Shown here in pieces: positions 26,769 to 36,339 of a DNA stretch of 64,000 bases. A program made the position numbers and the translations under genes. Each line of letters begins with the position of its first letter. Within the stretch, counting starts at the first letter, position 1. This DNA comes from Paenibacillus sp. Soil750. GTDB taxonomy: Bacteria > Bacillota > Bacilli > Paenibacillales > NBRC-103111. The notes beneath the pieces are model-generated. The model searched no databases. It saw nothing but the letters and a program-made list of their open reading frames with translations, and was not told the origin of the DNA. The stretch covers positions 1,006,735-1,070,734 of the forward strand of contig NZ_LMSD01000012.1 of NCBI RefSeq assembly GCF_001428045.1, written 5' to 3'.

Positions 26769-28103
26769 ATGAATGCTAAGACATTAAAGGAAACCATCAC
26801 ATGGAAACAGCTCATCTCCTTTTTCCTCCCCCTCGGACTTTCTGCAACGCTTGTAACCCTCTCGCATGTTATTATTAACAGCACCTTGGCTAGGGCTGAT
26901 AATCCCGAGGTTGTCATCGCCAGCTATGCCATCCCCCTAAGTCTACTAGGACTGACTGAAAGACCCGTTGTATTGCTACGACAAGCCTGCTCAGCACTTG
27001 TCAGGGACAGGATTTCCTTCCGTGCCATGGGCGTTGTCAGCTCATACGTTTTTGCCTGTATCATCCTGCTCGGCCTCATACTCTGTTACACACCGGTTGG
27101 AGAATGGGTGTTTCTTTATTTTTTCGGCGTAGAACGTGAAATGCTTGCTGCCACATTAAGTGTTTACCGCATCCTTATGTATGTAAGCATCTTCTCTGGC
27201 CTGCGTTGTTTGTTTCATGGGATTATCATTTTCAATATGCGTACCAAATGGCTCACCATCGGCATGGGTGTACGGATTATCGCGATGTATTTCTTATCTT
27301 TATATTTCATTACAACGGATAATGTCTCCAGCGGTAAAGTAGGTGCCATTATTTTCCTTGTCGGTATGGTCATTGAAGCAACTGTTGCGATTTGGGAGGG
27401 GACAAGCTTACTCAAGCATGTGATTCCAGAGAAAGCACCCAATCATCCAATTGAGACGAAACAGCAAATTTTCAGCTTTTACAAACCGCTCTTATATTCA
27501 TCTGTTATCGCTGTAATTATTGGACCGTCTATTAATGCTATGTTAGGCAAAACAACACATATCCATCTAGCCATCTCATCCTTTGCGATCGCTGGATCCT
27601 TAACACAGTTAGTGATGAGTTTCTTCTCATACATACATCAAATCGTCTTAAATTTCTATCGCAAAGATGCTGTGAGAGTCAAAAAATTCATTCTCCTGCT
27701 TAGCTTCATTCCAGGAACTCTAATAGCCATACTGGCTTATACGCCGATCGGCCCTTGGTTTATGACGCATGTCATGGGTGTAAATGCGGAACTGAGGCAA
27801 GCCAGTCTAAGTGCCATGCGTATTTTCATGATCATGACGATTGTATTCCCATGGCTAGATTATATGAATGGGATTATTATGCTGCGCGGCCAAACAAAAA
27901 TCATGGTTTTCTCGCAATCTGCGAATGCTACTATTACTGTACTCACTTTATTCGTTGCCATTGCAACGGTTCCTAGCTGGAATGGAGTGATCGGCGCGCT
28001 AGCCCAATCGGTGGGCATGTTGGCAGAACTACTTGTCGTCATCTATGTGCTCAAACGAACGAATGATGTGCAACAACCCAGTCAGCCACAAGAAAATATG
28101 TAA
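26769..28103 (+). CDS. MATE-like / Ank-like multidrug or metabolite transporter
   Basis: 444 residues with about 12 membrane helices in two similar halves. FFLPLGLSATLVTLSHVIINS at helix 1 and the paired MGVNAEL/FGVEREM loops resemble MATE-superfamily proteins close to the progressive-ankylosis type. Substrate unknown. ATG 26769 follows GAAGGAG; the upstream in-frame ATG 26736 lacks a ribosome site. It is followed 20 bp later by an MFS gene, so two unrelated transporters share a transcript. Confidence 0.75.
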   Translation: MNAKTLKETITWKQLISFFLPLGLSATLVTLSHVIINSTLARADNPEVVIASYAIPLSLLGLTERPVVLLRQACSALVRDRISFRAMGVVSSYVFACIILLGLILCYTPVGEWVFLYFFGVEREMLAATLSVYRILMYVSIFSGLRCLFHGIIIFNMRTKWLTIGMGVRIIAMYFLSLYFITTDNVSSGKVGAIIFLVGMVIEATVAIWEGTSLLKHVIPEKAPNHPIETKQQIFSFYKPLLYSSVIAVIIGPSINAMLGKTTHIHLAISSFAIAGSLTQLVMSFFSYIHQIVLNFYRKDAVRVKKFILLLSFIPGTLIAILAYTPIGPWFMTHVMGVNAELRQASLSAMRIFMIMTIVFPWLDYMNGIIMLRGQTKIMVFSQSANATITVLTLFVAIATVPSWNGVIGALAQSVGMLAELLVVIYVLKRTNDVQQPSQPQENM

Positions 28104-28123
28104 TGAAATGGTGATGATTACGC

Positions 28124-29302
28124 TTGGCAAATTCAAATGCGATTGATAGAAATGATCGATTGCTTAAAATGTTTACTTTTTCTTTTTTTATGACGATGGG
28201 GATTGTTGTGACTTTTTTCCCGCTCTATTTCGATTATAAAGGGTATTCTAAAATCCAAATCGGCTTACTCTACGCCATTGGACCACTGATCGGCATTGCA
28301 ACCAACCTATTATGGGGGTTCCTGAGCGATCGGTATCAAACTGTCAAGAAAATCATGATTATTCTGATCCTCGGCCAGCTCGTCACAGCCATCTTGGTTT
28401 CTACCGCAGGCTGGTTTTCCCTGCTCTATGTCTGTTTAGCAGCGTTTTTCTTCTTCCAACAGCCAGTGAACTCCTTAAATGACAGTCAAGTCATGCTGCA
28501 TATCCGATCGAGTGGGAAAAGCTATGCCTCCTTCCGCGTGTATGGCTCCATTGGCTTCGCAGTTTCAGCTGGCGGTTTCGGTTTAATCCTACGAGCATAT
28601 GGAACAGGACTTACACCTCTCTTGCTTTTTATAACGATAGGCTGTACATTAATTATTCTTTTTCTGCTGAAAGATACGCGTCAAGGCGGCAAAAAAATGG
28701 CTTTTGGCGGTATGGTGAACATTATCCGTTCCAAAAAATTCATTTGGTTCCTTACACTTGTGATCATCATGTCAGTATCACATCGGTTCAATGATGGCTT
28801 CTTAGCCCTGTATATGCGTCAACTCGGTGCTTCTGATTCGCTCATCGGTTATGCGTGGATGACATCCGCACTCAGCGAGATTCCGGTCTTTTTCTATCTG
28901 AGCAAACACGGGCATCGCTTCAAGGAATTACCCTTACTTGCCTTTGCTGGTGTGATTTACGCCTTCCGTTTCGTCATGATGAGCTTCATCCAGGATCCCA
29001 TTTGGGTTATCAGCATTCAGCTTCTACACAGCTTAACTTTTGGTGTTTTCCTCTTCACCGCGAATCGTTATTTGAGTCAAATTATTCCGGATGAGTACCG
29101 GTCCTCAGGTCAAGCCATTTTCGCTGTCGCTTGGTCTAGTGTAGCAGGTTTGATAAGCGGCACCGCAGGTGGCTGGATCTATAATGAAGCTGGCGGAAGT
29201 ACCGTTTATATGATTGCAGCGTGCTTATCGATAACGTCAGCCATAGGCTTTCTGTGCACGTATGTGTTTCAAAAGAATGAGGATGCCCTTCCTAGTCGAT
29301 GA
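28124..29302 (+). CDS. MFS transporter (MFS_1_like, LacY/NUP-type fold)
   Basis: 392 residues, 12 helices. LLWGFLSDRYQTVKK is motif A between helices 2 and 3; RVYGSIGFAVSAGGFG and the second half RSSGQAIFAVAWSSVAGLISG are typical of MFS_1_like permeases such as YwbF. Start is TTG 28124 with a weak Shine-Dalgarno, consistent with coupling to the preceding transporter gene. Substrate unknown. Confidence 0.82.
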   Translation: MANSNAIDRNDRLLKMFTFSFFMTMGIVVTFFPLYFDYKGYSKIQIGLLYAIGPLIGIATNLLWGFLSDRYQTVKKIMIILILGQLVTAILVSTAGWFSLLYVCLAAFFFFQQPVNSLNDSQVMLHIRSSGKSYASFRVYGSIGFAVSAGGFGLILRAYGTGLTPLLLFITIGCTLIILFLLKDTRQGGKKMAFGGMVNIIRSKKFIWFLTLVIIMSVSHRFNDGFLALYMRQLGASDSLIGYAWMTSALSEIPVFFYLSKHGHRFKELPLLAFAGVIYAFRFVMMSFIQDPIWVISIQLLHSLTFGVFLFTANRYLSQIIPDEYRSSGQAIFAVAWSSVAGLISGTAGGWIYNEAGGSTVYMIAACLSITSAIGFLCTYVFQKNEDALPSR

Positions 29303-29417
29303 TAAGAGAATGCTTACTTCCTTATATCCTGAGCATATTGGGAGTAACAGCAGTTGTACTCCTTATAGATCTCCCCTATAATAAGGATATAGTCTTAGTA
29401 CCAAGTAATAAACCAAG

Positions 29418-30104
29418 ATGAATATTATGAGCAGCAAAGGTAGGTACACATTTATTATGATGTATGAAGATTTCAAAACCATCGTTCTTGAACGACGCAG
29501 CATTCGCAACTTTACCGAGCAAGCAGTCGCAGTTGAAGATATTCGAGAAATCATCGATTGTGCTCGTTATGCTCCCAGCGATACGAACTCACAAACATGG
29601 AAATTTATCGCCATTCGAAATACAGAAAAAATCAAACATATCGAGCAATTGACTTGGGACCAGCTGCATCTCCGTGCCGCGGCTGCCGAGGAGAAAGGGT
29701 TATCCAGAGAAGCACGCATGCTGGTGAGATCCTTCGGTCCTTATGCCACAGCCTTCTCGGACGCGCCTGTTCTCATCATTTGTTTGGCGACACCTTATGA
29801 ATCCAAATTCCGTGATCGCATCTTCGACCCCATTCAATTGGTCGATGATCATGTTTGGGCTGAAGAAGGCATTAAGAGCTCTTGCCTAGCTTCACAGAAC
29901 CTAATGCTTGCTGCGCATGCTAGAGGGCTAGCAACGTGCCCTATGACAGGCCCTGTGTTATTAGCACAGGATCAAATCCGGGCTTACCTGGAGATTCCAG
30001 CAGAGTATCAAATTAACATGGTCATTTCCCTTGGCTATCCGAAGGATAAACCTGGTAAAATGGCGCGTAAAGAAGTTGACGATATTCTTGAAATCATCGA
30101 CTAA
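29418..30104 (+). CDS. Nitroreductase family protein
   Basis: 228 residues. The FMN-binding RRSIRNFT segment occurs near residue 27, with DTNSQTWKFIAI and the C-terminal SLGYPKDKPG typical of the NADH/NADPH:FMN nitroreductase fold. Such enzymes are homodimers reducing quinones or nitro compounds. The start is uncertain: ATG 29418 has no ribosome site, while ATG 29457 or 29460 follows AAAGGTAGG at long spacing and gives the usual family N-terminus. Confidence 0.88.
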   Translation: MNIMSSKGRYTFIMMYEDFKTIVLERRSIRNFTEQAVAVEDIREIIDCARYAPSDTNSQTWKFIAIRNTEKIKHIEQLTWDQLHLRAAAAEEKGLSREARMLVRSFGPYATAFSDAPVLIICLATPYESKFRDRIFDPIQLVDDHVWAEEGIKSSCLASQNLMLAAHARGLATCPMTGPVLLAQDQIRAYLEIPAEYQINMVISLGYPKDKPGKMARKEVDDILEIID

Positions 30105-30106
30105 TG

Positions 30107-30143
30107 AAAAGGAGCTGTCCGCGATTGCGGATAGCTCCTTTTT
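30107..30143. terminator. Bidirectional terminator, nitroreductase / MMPL
   Basis: AAAAGGAGCTGTCCGC / GCGGATAGCTCCTTTTT hairpin. Confidence 0.92.
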
Positions 30144-30149
30144 CTTTAC

Positions 30150-32375
30150 TTAATTCTTAGAACCAGACGCGAGTGGCGCCCGCTTCACTTTACTTGGCCA
30201 GAACACCGCATCCCCAAGCAGCATCGTGATGGAAGGGACAAGGAACGGCCTAACGATGAAGGTATCTAAGATTACACCGACGGCACAAATGACACCGAAC
30301 TGCACAAGCACTTGTATCGGCAGTGAAGCTAGAACCGCAAAGGTGCCTGCTAAAATCAAGCCTGCCGAAGTGATAACACTGCTCGTTGAGCTAACGCCTA
30401 ATCGTATCGCATCCTTCAGTTTCAACCGATTTCTTTCTTGCCAAATGCTCGAAATCATGAAAATATTATAATCCTCGCCTAACGCTACAAGGAAGACGAA
30501 TGCATATAGCGGTATCAATCCTTGGATCGCTGCTGTATCCATGAAATAGTGCAAGATAAGCCACCCGGCACCTAACGCTGAGTAATAGGAAAGCAGTACC
30601 GTTGCAATCAGATAGACGGTTGCAACAATGGAACGTAAATATACGAGTAATAGGATCGCGATTACGGTGATAACAACTGGGATTACAATTTTCGTATCCC
30701 GCTCTACGACGGTTTTGGTGTCATATTGGGTGGCAGTCTCGCCACCAACCCAAACCTGAGGGTTAGCAATACCTGCCTCAGTTAGCTTTTGTTCCAAGGT
30801 GTTTCGAATCTCAGGAATCTGATTGATGACATCCAAATCGTAAGGATCTTGCTTAAAAATCAACTCAAACGCCTTATAATTGGCGTCCTTCTTACTATCC
30901 TCAGGTTTGCTCACCGATTCCACATAAGGCAACTTAGCAAGCGCTCCTTGGACATCTGCCGTCTTCCCTTCCGTATTGACGACCACTTTAACTGGTGCCA
31001 GTGATCCCGGTGAAACATGCTCGGATAGCAAGCTAAATCCTTCACGTGACGGCATAGCGGAAGGGAACGACTCCAAAATATTATACGTAAACTTAATTTG
31101 CGGGGCGAAAGCTGCTAACGCAATAAGAATGATTAGTGAAATTGCGAGCACGCTTTTGGGTCTTTCCGTCACCACTCGCCCAAGTGCAGCATTCATGGCA
31201 CCAACAGGCTTTTGCTCGCGAATGCGTTTCCCTTTGCGTGCTTCTTTCTCTGCTCGCATTTCTGCTGTCAACGGAACGAATGGGTAGAAAGACACACGTC
31301 CAATAATCGCAAGAAGCGCTGGAACAAGTGTTAGGCTCGCAACGGCCATAATGAAAATCGCTACGCTAAACGGAATCGCGAACCGATGATTGGAACCATA
31401 ATGAGAAAATAGTAAGCCCAGTAATGAAACAATTACAGTGAGTCCACTCATCCCAATCGCACCTGTTGATCCACCGAATGAAACGCGAAGTGCGGTATAT
31501 TTATTTTTCTCGTCCAATAAGGCTTGTCGATAGCGAGCCACGAAGAAGAGGCAATAATCCGTTCCTGCTCCGAACAATAGGACAGTCATAATGGAGATTG
31601 ACTGCGCATCAACGGTAATCCATCCCTGCTTTGCGAGGTAACCCAGAATAGGTGAAATGATGCCATAAGCAAAGCCGACGCCTACTAAGGGAATAAAAGC
31701 CAGAATTGGAGAACGATATAGTAGGATTAGAAGAACAAGAACGAGCAACACCGTTGCCAAGAGTAAAGCGAAATCTGCTCCTTTGAATAGCGCTGTTGCA
31801 TCCGTCTGAATGCCTACAGGGCCTGTAATTCGCGCATGCAAACCATCTTCCTCAATTTTAGCTTCAAAGGGGTCAATGCCTAATTGACTTACGGTCATCT
31901 CTTCCAGCTTCTTCATACCTTCCTGGAGAACTTCCGTTTCCGTCCCTTCGTTAAACGAAATCGGCAGGACGAGTATCTTGCCATCCTTGGATACCATGCC
32001 TTTAAGTGCAGGAGCAGGCATCTGATGCAAAGGGGGTAATCCTTTCTGAGCAGCTAACGGTGTATCCGTAAGCTGTTTCGTAACCTTTTGAACAGCTACC
32101 AAATCTTGATCTGTCAGTCCAGATCCACGATACCAAACAACGAGCGCTGGCACACCCTCATTACTTGGGAATTGTTCTTTCATCAACGCTGCTGCTTCGA
32201 GCGACCAGGAATCGGATGGCAGTTGCCTTGCTGCATTATTTTCTTGTGAATTGACGTTAGGTAGAAAGACAGATAAAATGCCTGTAAGTAAAATCCAAAC
32301 GGCCAATGTTACCCATTTGCTGCGACGACCCGCGACAATACCGCCTATTTTACTGAAAAAAGGATTTTCATGCAT
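30150..32375 (-). CDS. MMPL family (RND-type) transporter
   Basis: 741 residues, the length of YdfJ-like MMPL proteins. It has two repeats, each a helix, a large extracellular domain and five helices. The first-half helix 4 contains FGAGTDYCLFFVARYR and the second-half copy ALGEDYNIFMISSIW, the proton-relay Asp-Tyr pairs of MmpL transporters. It likely exports lipids or drugs. ATG 32375 follows GGAGAGAGG. The divergent tetR gene 124 bp away is its probable repressor. Confidence 0.9.
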   Translation of the reverse strand: MHENPFFSKIGGIVAGRRSKWVTLAVWILLTGILSVFLPNVNSQENNAARQLPSDSWSLEAAALMKEQFPSNEGVPALVVWYRGSGLTDQDLVAVQKVTKQLTDTPLAAQKGLPPLHQMPAPALKGMVSKDGKILVLPISFNEGTETEVLQEGMKKLEEMTVSQLGIDPFEAKIEEDGLHARITGPVGIQTDATALFKGADFALLLATVLLVLVLLILLYRSPILAFIPLVGVGFAYGIISPILGYLAKQGWITVDAQSISIMTVLLFGAGTDYCLFFVARYRQALLDEKNKYTALRVSFGGSTGAIGMSGLTVIVSLLGLLFSHYGSNHRFAIPFSVAIFIMAVASLTLVPALLAIIGRVSFYPFVPLTAEMRAEKEARKGKRIREQKPVGAMNAALGRVVTERPKSVLAISLIILIALAAFAPQIKFTYNILESFPSAMPSREGFSLLSEHVSPGSLAPVKVVVNTEGKTADVQGALAKLPYVESVSKPEDSKKDANYKAFELIFKQDPYDLDVINQIPEIRNTLEQKLTEAGIANPQVWVGGETATQYDTKTVVERDTKIVIPVVITVIAILLLVYLRSIVATVYLIATVLLSYYSALGAGWLILHYFMDTAAIQGLIPLYAFVFLVALGEDYNIFMISSIWQERNRLKLKDAIRLGVSSTSSVITSAGLILAGTFAVLASLPIQVLVQFGVICAVGVILDTFIVRPFLVPSITMLLGDAVFWPSKVKRAPLASGSKN

Positions 32376-32430
32376 GACGTAGCCTCTCTCCTAAAAAATG
32401 AAATAGTGTTATAATTAATCTCGTAACAGA

Positions 32431-32461
32431 ATTAATTATATATACTATATAGTTAATTAAT
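32431..32461. promoter_or_regulatory. Inverted repeat in the MMPL-tetR intergenic region, putative TetR operator
   Basis: ATTAATTA (32431-32438) and TTAATTAAT (32453-32461) flank a 14-bp AT-rich spacer, between the two divergent starts. Confidence 0.45.
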
Positions 32462-32499
32462 CAAGTTTTTTATTTAAAATCCTCTCAGGAGTGACTCTT

Positions 32500-33120
32500 A
32501 TGGAAAAAAAATCAAAGCCTCTCGGCAGACCACGCGTCTCCCAGGGCGACATGCCTCTTAATCAGAAAATTTTAATGACGGCTATTCCTATGTTCTTGTC
32601 CCGGGGCTTCGAGTCCGTCTCCATGGACGATATAGCCAAAGAATGCCAGGTAACGAAAGCATCTGTCTATTACTATTTCCCTTCCAAATCCGACTTGCTT
32701 ACAGCCTCCATGATCCAATTGATGGATAACGTAAGACGTGTAACCATTAAACGCTTAGGCGAACCTGCTCCGCTTCGCGAAAGGCTTCTAGGCATTACAG
32801 AGGGTCATCTGAAAGCTGTCGATTTCGACCTGCATTCGTTCATGCGCAAGATGGAGGCCACACTTTCCGAAGAACAAATGAAAGCCATGCGCAAATCCGA
32901 ACAAGGCATATTGGATGCGCTCGAAACCGAATTCCAGAAGTCGATTGACTCCGGGGAAATCGGTCCAGTCAATCCACGTGTGATTGCACGCGCATATACT
33001 TCACTTCTCATGATGGGCCATGCGACGGACGACGACGGGAATAAAATGTTTCCTCATGAAGGTGAAGCCGCTACGCAAATTATCGACATTCTATGGCATG
33101 GTTTATTCCCGCCACAATGA
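32500..33120 (+). CDS. TetR/AcrR family regulator
   Basis: 206 residues. A basic leader (KKSKPLGRPRV) precedes the TetR HTH: LMTAIPMFLSRGFESVSMDD and VTKASVYYYFPSKSDLL. The C-terminal ligand-binding half is divergent as usual. ATG 32500 is spaced about 6 from CAGGAGTGA; GTG 32491 lies within the ribosome site. Divergent placement suggests control of the MMPL transporter and itself. Confidence 0.92.
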   Translation: MEKKSKPLGRPRVSQGDMPLNQKILMTAIPMFLSRGFESVSMDDIAKECQVTKASVYYYFPSKSDLLTASMIQLMDNVRRVTIKRLGEPAPLRERLLGITEGHLKAVDFDLHSFMRKMEATLSEEQMKAMRKSEQGILDALETEFQKSIDSGEIGPVNPRVIARAYTSLLMMGHATDDDGNKMFPHEGEAATQIIDILWHGLFPPQ

Positions 33121-33167
33121 TAAAGCGATTAGGAAGCATCCTTTGTCGTGATATTCGTGCAAACAAA

Positions 33168-33202
33168 AAAGACAGCCCCGAGCGAACTCGAGAACTGTCT
33201 TT
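33168..33202. terminator. Bidirectional terminator, tetR / csp
   Basis: AAAGACAG...CTGTCTTT hairpin with a CTCGAG-like inner stem. Confidence 0.85.
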
Positions 33203-33248
33203 ATTGCTTGTGCTATGACACTATTTATAAGTAGGGAATCCCAGAGTC

Positions 33249-33446
33249 TTATAATTTGGTGACGTTAGCTGCTTGAGGACCACGGTTACCTTGAGTAATA
33301 TCAAACTCAACGGATTGGCCTTCTTCTAATGTTTTGAATCCTTCGCCCTGAATTGCGGAGAAGTGAACGAATACATCGTCGCCTCCATCAACAGAAATAA
33401 AACCGTACCCTTTTTCTGCGTTAAACCATTTCACTGTACCCTTCAA
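33249..33446 (-). CDS. csp: Cold-shock protein (CspB/CspD-like RNA chaperone)
   Basis: 65 residues, the whole single cold-shock domain. RNP1 KGYGFI and RNP2 VFVHF are intact, and the protein starts [13 protein letters not shown]. It binds single-stranded RNA/DNA and melts secondary structure. TTG 33446 follows TTAGGAGGT. The leader has a perfect TCGCCA-TCTA-TGGCGA hairpin just before the ribosome site. Confidence 0.97.
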   Translation of the reverse strand: MKGTVKWFNAEKGYGFISVDGGDDVFVHFSAIQGEGFKTLEEGQSVEFDITQGNRGPQAANVTKL

Positions 33447-33467
33447 ATGAACAACCTCCTAAAAATA

Positions 33468-33483
33468 TCGCCATCTATGGCGA
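33468..33483 (-). promoter_or_regulatory. Leader hairpin of the csp mRNA
   Basis: Perfect TCGCCA/TGGCGA stem with a 4-nt loop, about 10 nt before AGGAGG; a possible thermosensitive or stability element. Confidence 0.45.
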
Positions 33484-33491
33484 ATAAGGAA

Positions 33492-33520
33492 ATTATACCA
33501 TTTGAGTCGTGAAAAATCAA
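33492..33520 (-). promoter_or_regulatory. Sigma-A promoter of csp
   Basis: Minus strand TTGATT (33520-33515), 17-bp spacer, TATAAT (33497-33492). Confidence 0.8.
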
Positions 33521-33585
33521 CGGAAATTCCGAGGTGGATAAGCTAAAATTTGTTGATGTACCAAGGTTTTCCACTATGCAGAGGG

Positions 33586-34290
33586 CTACTTTTTTATGCT
33601 TAAAAATTGATGAGAATTCGGTAGAAAAGGTAGACTAGCTTCTCGTTTTTGAACGGTACATCCAGCCAACACGAACTCGTTGATTAGATCAGGCAGACGC
33701 GAATATTCCTCTGTGCGGAAACTCATTAAGGGGTAGATCCTTACCTCGCCGCCTGGCTTGCAAACACGAAGCAGCTCACGAACAGCCCCTACATGAAACG
33801 CATAATCGAACTGCTCTTCATACAGAAAAAGAAAATGACTGCACATCACGAGATCAAAACTCTCCGATTCAAATGGTAAAGAAGGTAAAGCAGCCATATG
33901 ATATCTGGCTGATCCTTCCGTGCTTGAGAAGTCCTCTATAAAACGTTGTAAGGCTTGAATACGTCCTGCCCGATGTTGCTGAACAGATCCGTAAAACGTC
34001 CAGTCGTATACATCAACTAACTTGGCCATCTTCATGGCGACAAGCTCAATCTCTTGCATGCCATGCTCTGAGATAGCACTTGGCGACTTCGCATACAACG
34101 GATCAACCGCCTCTGCGTAGATCCCAAGCTGCCTTGCTTCAGACGTAAACGAAGATGCGCCACCAGCGACGTCCAACACTCGTTTTCCAACCATCTCTAC
34201 CCTCTGCAACATAAACATTTTCTCGTATTCAACATACGATCTTGAGGTCATGGCGACCCCAGTTTGCTCATAAACACGCTTCTGTTCCAT
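33586..34290 (-). CDS. Class I SAM-dependent methyltransferase
   Basis: 234 residues. SAM motif I is VLDVAGGASSFT, followed by AEAVDPLY (acidic loop) and a post-motif region SFDLVMCSHFLFLY and LLRVCKPGGEVRIYP. Acceptor unknown. I place the start at ATG 34290, eight bases from GAGGAGAG; the longer reading frame has no ribosome site and an unlikely N-terminus. Confidence 0.82.
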   Translation of the reverse strand: MEQKRVYEQTGVAMTSRSYVEYEKMFMLQRVEMVGKRVLDVAGGASSFTSEARQLGIYAEAVDPLYAKSPSAISEHGMQEIELVAMKMAKLVDVYDWTFYGSVQQHRAGRIQALQRFIEDFSSTEGSARYHMAALPSLPFESESFDLVMCSHFLFLYEEQFDYAFHVGAVRELLRVCKPGGEVRIYPLMSFRTEEYSRLPDLINEFVLAGCTVQKREASLPFLPNSHQFLSIKK

Positions 34291-34478
34291 GCTCATCTCT
34301 CCTCGACTCGGCTCTAACCCCTTCCCTCTGGAAAGGATTAGGAGAATTCTATCACGAGAGATTGCCCTGCGCAACAAGAAAATAACGAAAAAATCGATCC
34401 CCCTGTTTGGAAATAGCGGCAATTTATGATACGATTGTTTACATCTATAAGCTTATTACAGAAACGAGGAAAAAAGCC

Positions 34479-34724
34479 ATGTCGCATCAACCCTTCAAAA
34501 GACATACGATTTATAAAAAAGATAAATGGAACATGCTGAATGTCGAGGTTCAAGGTACCAAAATCGTTCTAACCGAAATCTCTGATCAATGGGGCGAAGA
34601 GTGCCATACTTTTATTGGCCGACCTGCCATGCTTCACTGGGCCAACGAGCGCTTTACCAAAGAAAATTTCGATGGTACAGAAGAAGAATTGCAAGCTATT
34701 ATGGATGCTTTTAAAAACGTGTAA
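34479..34724 (+). CDS. Unknown small protein, 81 residues
   Basis: Soluble, mixed alpha/beta, starting MSHQPFKRHTIYKKDKWNML and containing GEECHTFIGRPAMLHWANERF. No known domain is recognised. ATG 34479 follows GAGGAAA. It precedes the manganese riboswitch and is probably monocistronic. Confidence 0.65.
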   Translation: MSHQPFKRHTIYKKDKWNMLNVEVQGTKIVLTEISDQWGEECHTFIGRPAMLHWANERFTKENFDGTEEELQAIMDAFKNV

Positions 34725-34783
34725 AAAAAAGCGGACTATTTTGAAACGCATCGCATATACTAAACGTATAATCTCATAGTAAC

Positions 34784-34904
34784 ACTCCAAAGGGGAGTAG
34801 CTGATACAGTAAAGTCGTCAATTCGGATCCTCATCAGATCCCGGCTTTATTGGCAACGACAACGTTGTTAGCAAGACCTTTGCCATGTTCATTGGTGAAG
34901 GTCT
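34784..34904 (+). promoter_or_regulatory. yybP-ykoY (Mn2+) riboswitch with terminator
   Basis: AAAGGGGAGTAGC near 34790 opens the aptamer; GGATCCTCATCAGATCC forms the P2-like hairpin, CCGGCTTTATTGGC follows, and GCAAGACCTTTGCC closes it, all characteristic of yybP-ykoY. The last part doubles as the left arm of a terminator, AAGACCTT / AAGGTCTT plus six T (34873-34910). Manganese binding is known to switch this class on. It precedes a TerC/YkoY gene, the classic target. Confidence 0.9.
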
Positions 34905-34917
34905 TTTTTGATGAATT

Positions 34918-34954
34918 AGAGCCTTCACCGTACAAAAGGTGCTGGGCTCTTTTT
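34918..34954 (+). terminator. Second, tandem terminator upstream of the TerC/YkoY gene
   Basis: AGAGCC-TTCACC / GGTGCTG-GGCTCT hairpin followed by TTTTT, lying between the riboswitch expression platform and the gene start. Confidence 0.75.
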
Positions 34955-34989
34955 GCATTAAAAAAAACCTTGAAGGAGTGTGTTCGCGT

Positions 34990-35826
34990 ATGGATTGGTT
35001 GTCAACGGGCTTTTTCGTCTCTCTGCTAAGTATTATTCTGATTGACCTGGTGCTTGCTGGTGATAACGCGATTGTAATTGGGATGGCGGCACGTAATTTG
35101 AAAAAGGAAACACAAAAGAAAGTCATTCTCTGGGGCACGGTTGGCGCGATCGTGATTCGAGCCTTGGCCACGCTTGTGGTCGTTACGTTGCTCAAAATAC
35201 CTGGGCTGCTGTTAGTCGGCGGTATCTTGCTTCTATGGATTTCGTATAAGCTTCTCAGCGAAAAGAAAAGTCACGAGGATATGAAAGTGAAGGACACTAT
35301 GTGGGCAGCAATCCGAACGATCATTATCGCGGATGCAGTCATGGGATTAGATAATGTCATCGCAGTCGCTGGTGCTGCACATGGCAACTTCTTGCTCGTC
35401 ATTATTGGTCTACTTGTCAGTGTTCCTATCGTGGTCTGGGGTAGCACCTTATTCATTAAATGGATCGAGAAGTATCCTTCGATTATTTATATAGGTGCAG
35501 GCGTACTGGCGCTTACCGCTGGAAAGATGATTACCGGCGAAAAGTTCCTTGCCCCGTTCTTCGAATCCAATCCGTTAGGTAAGTGGTTATTCATTGGATT
35601 ACTCGTCGTCCTCGTGCTTGGTGCAGGTAAATGGTCAAAGATGATTGGCTATCAAGTAAGTGTCGGGGATAGCGGACAATTAACTCTTCCCAAAGAGCTT
35701 AGTGAAGAGGCACAAATTTCCCCTGAGGATCGTTTCACAGTTAAAATGGATTCTCGCGGCAAGTTTATTCTGGTGAAAGAGGAAGACGATGATTCGAACC
35801 AAGATTCCATGCAGCATGCCGGTTGA
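34990..35826 (+). CDS. ykoY: TerC family membrane protein (YkoY), manganese efflux
   Basis: 278 residues. About seven helices with the TerC signatures VLAGDNAIVIGMA (helix 2) and ADAVMGLDNVIAVAGAA (helix 4), whose acidic residues bind metal. TerC proteins export manganese, often to metallate exoenzymes. Unlike plain TerC it carries a soluble C-terminal extension of about 60 residues with an AbrB-like or beta-rich look. ATG 34990 follows AAGGAG. It is controlled by the upstream Mn riboswitch. Confidence 0.9.
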   Translation: MDWLSTGFFVSLLSIILIDLVLAGDNAIVIGMAARNLKKETQKKVILWGTVGAIVIRALATLVVVTLLKIPGLLLVGGILLLWISYKLLSEKKSHEDMKVKDTMWAAIRTIIIADAVMGLDNVIAVAGAAHGNFLLVIIGLLVSVPIVVWGSTLFIKWIEKYPSIIYIGAGVLALTAGKMITGEKFLAPFFESNPLGKWLFIGLLVVLVLGAGKWSKMIGYQVSVGDSGQLTLPKELSEEAQISPEDRFTVKMDSRGKFILVKEEDDDSNQDSMQHAG

Positions 35827-35908
35827 AAAAGGAGTTTGACCCTACGTAGCGAAAATTAGTATGATATGGAACAAGTATCATACTCTATAGGAAAAAGGAT
35901 GATTTTCG

Positions 35909-36091
35909 ATGACCGATTCTGGATCTATACTCACATTTGTAATTGTATCCTTTTGCCTGGCGATCATTTTAATTATGAAAAAAGACAGCCTTCCGGCACA
36001 AATGAAACGCTATCTGGCTCTGCTGGCGATTGTTATGGTTTCCATATCCTTCGTTCTGATCTTGCTTACCTTCTTCCGAGCAGGAACTTGA
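35909..36091 (+). CDS. Small two-helix membrane protein, unknown
   Basis: 60 residues with helices at about 7-22 and 36-56 separated by a basic loop KKDSLPAQMKR. ATG 35909 follows AAAAAGGATGA. No family is recognised. Confidence 0.6.
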   Translation: MTDSGSILTFVIVSFCLAIILIMKKDSLPAQMKRYLALLAIVMVSISFVLILLTFFRAGT

Positions 36092-36339
36092 ATTTACTTC
36101 CTTCCAGCTTTTTCATATAATGATAATTAAACTTGCAATCGGTCATACTAGGTGAAAACCATGGATTGGGATTTCAGTTAGAACATCCCTCATGGGAATA
36201 TGCCGGGAGCGTGACCGCAATGCGCCTTCTTTATGTAACAGCTGTAATGGGAATTCTTCTTAGCTCCATCCCCATAGCTGATTTACACGCAAAGGATACC
36301 AGCTTACCCCAATCTCAAAACAAGGACAGGAGGGCTCCG

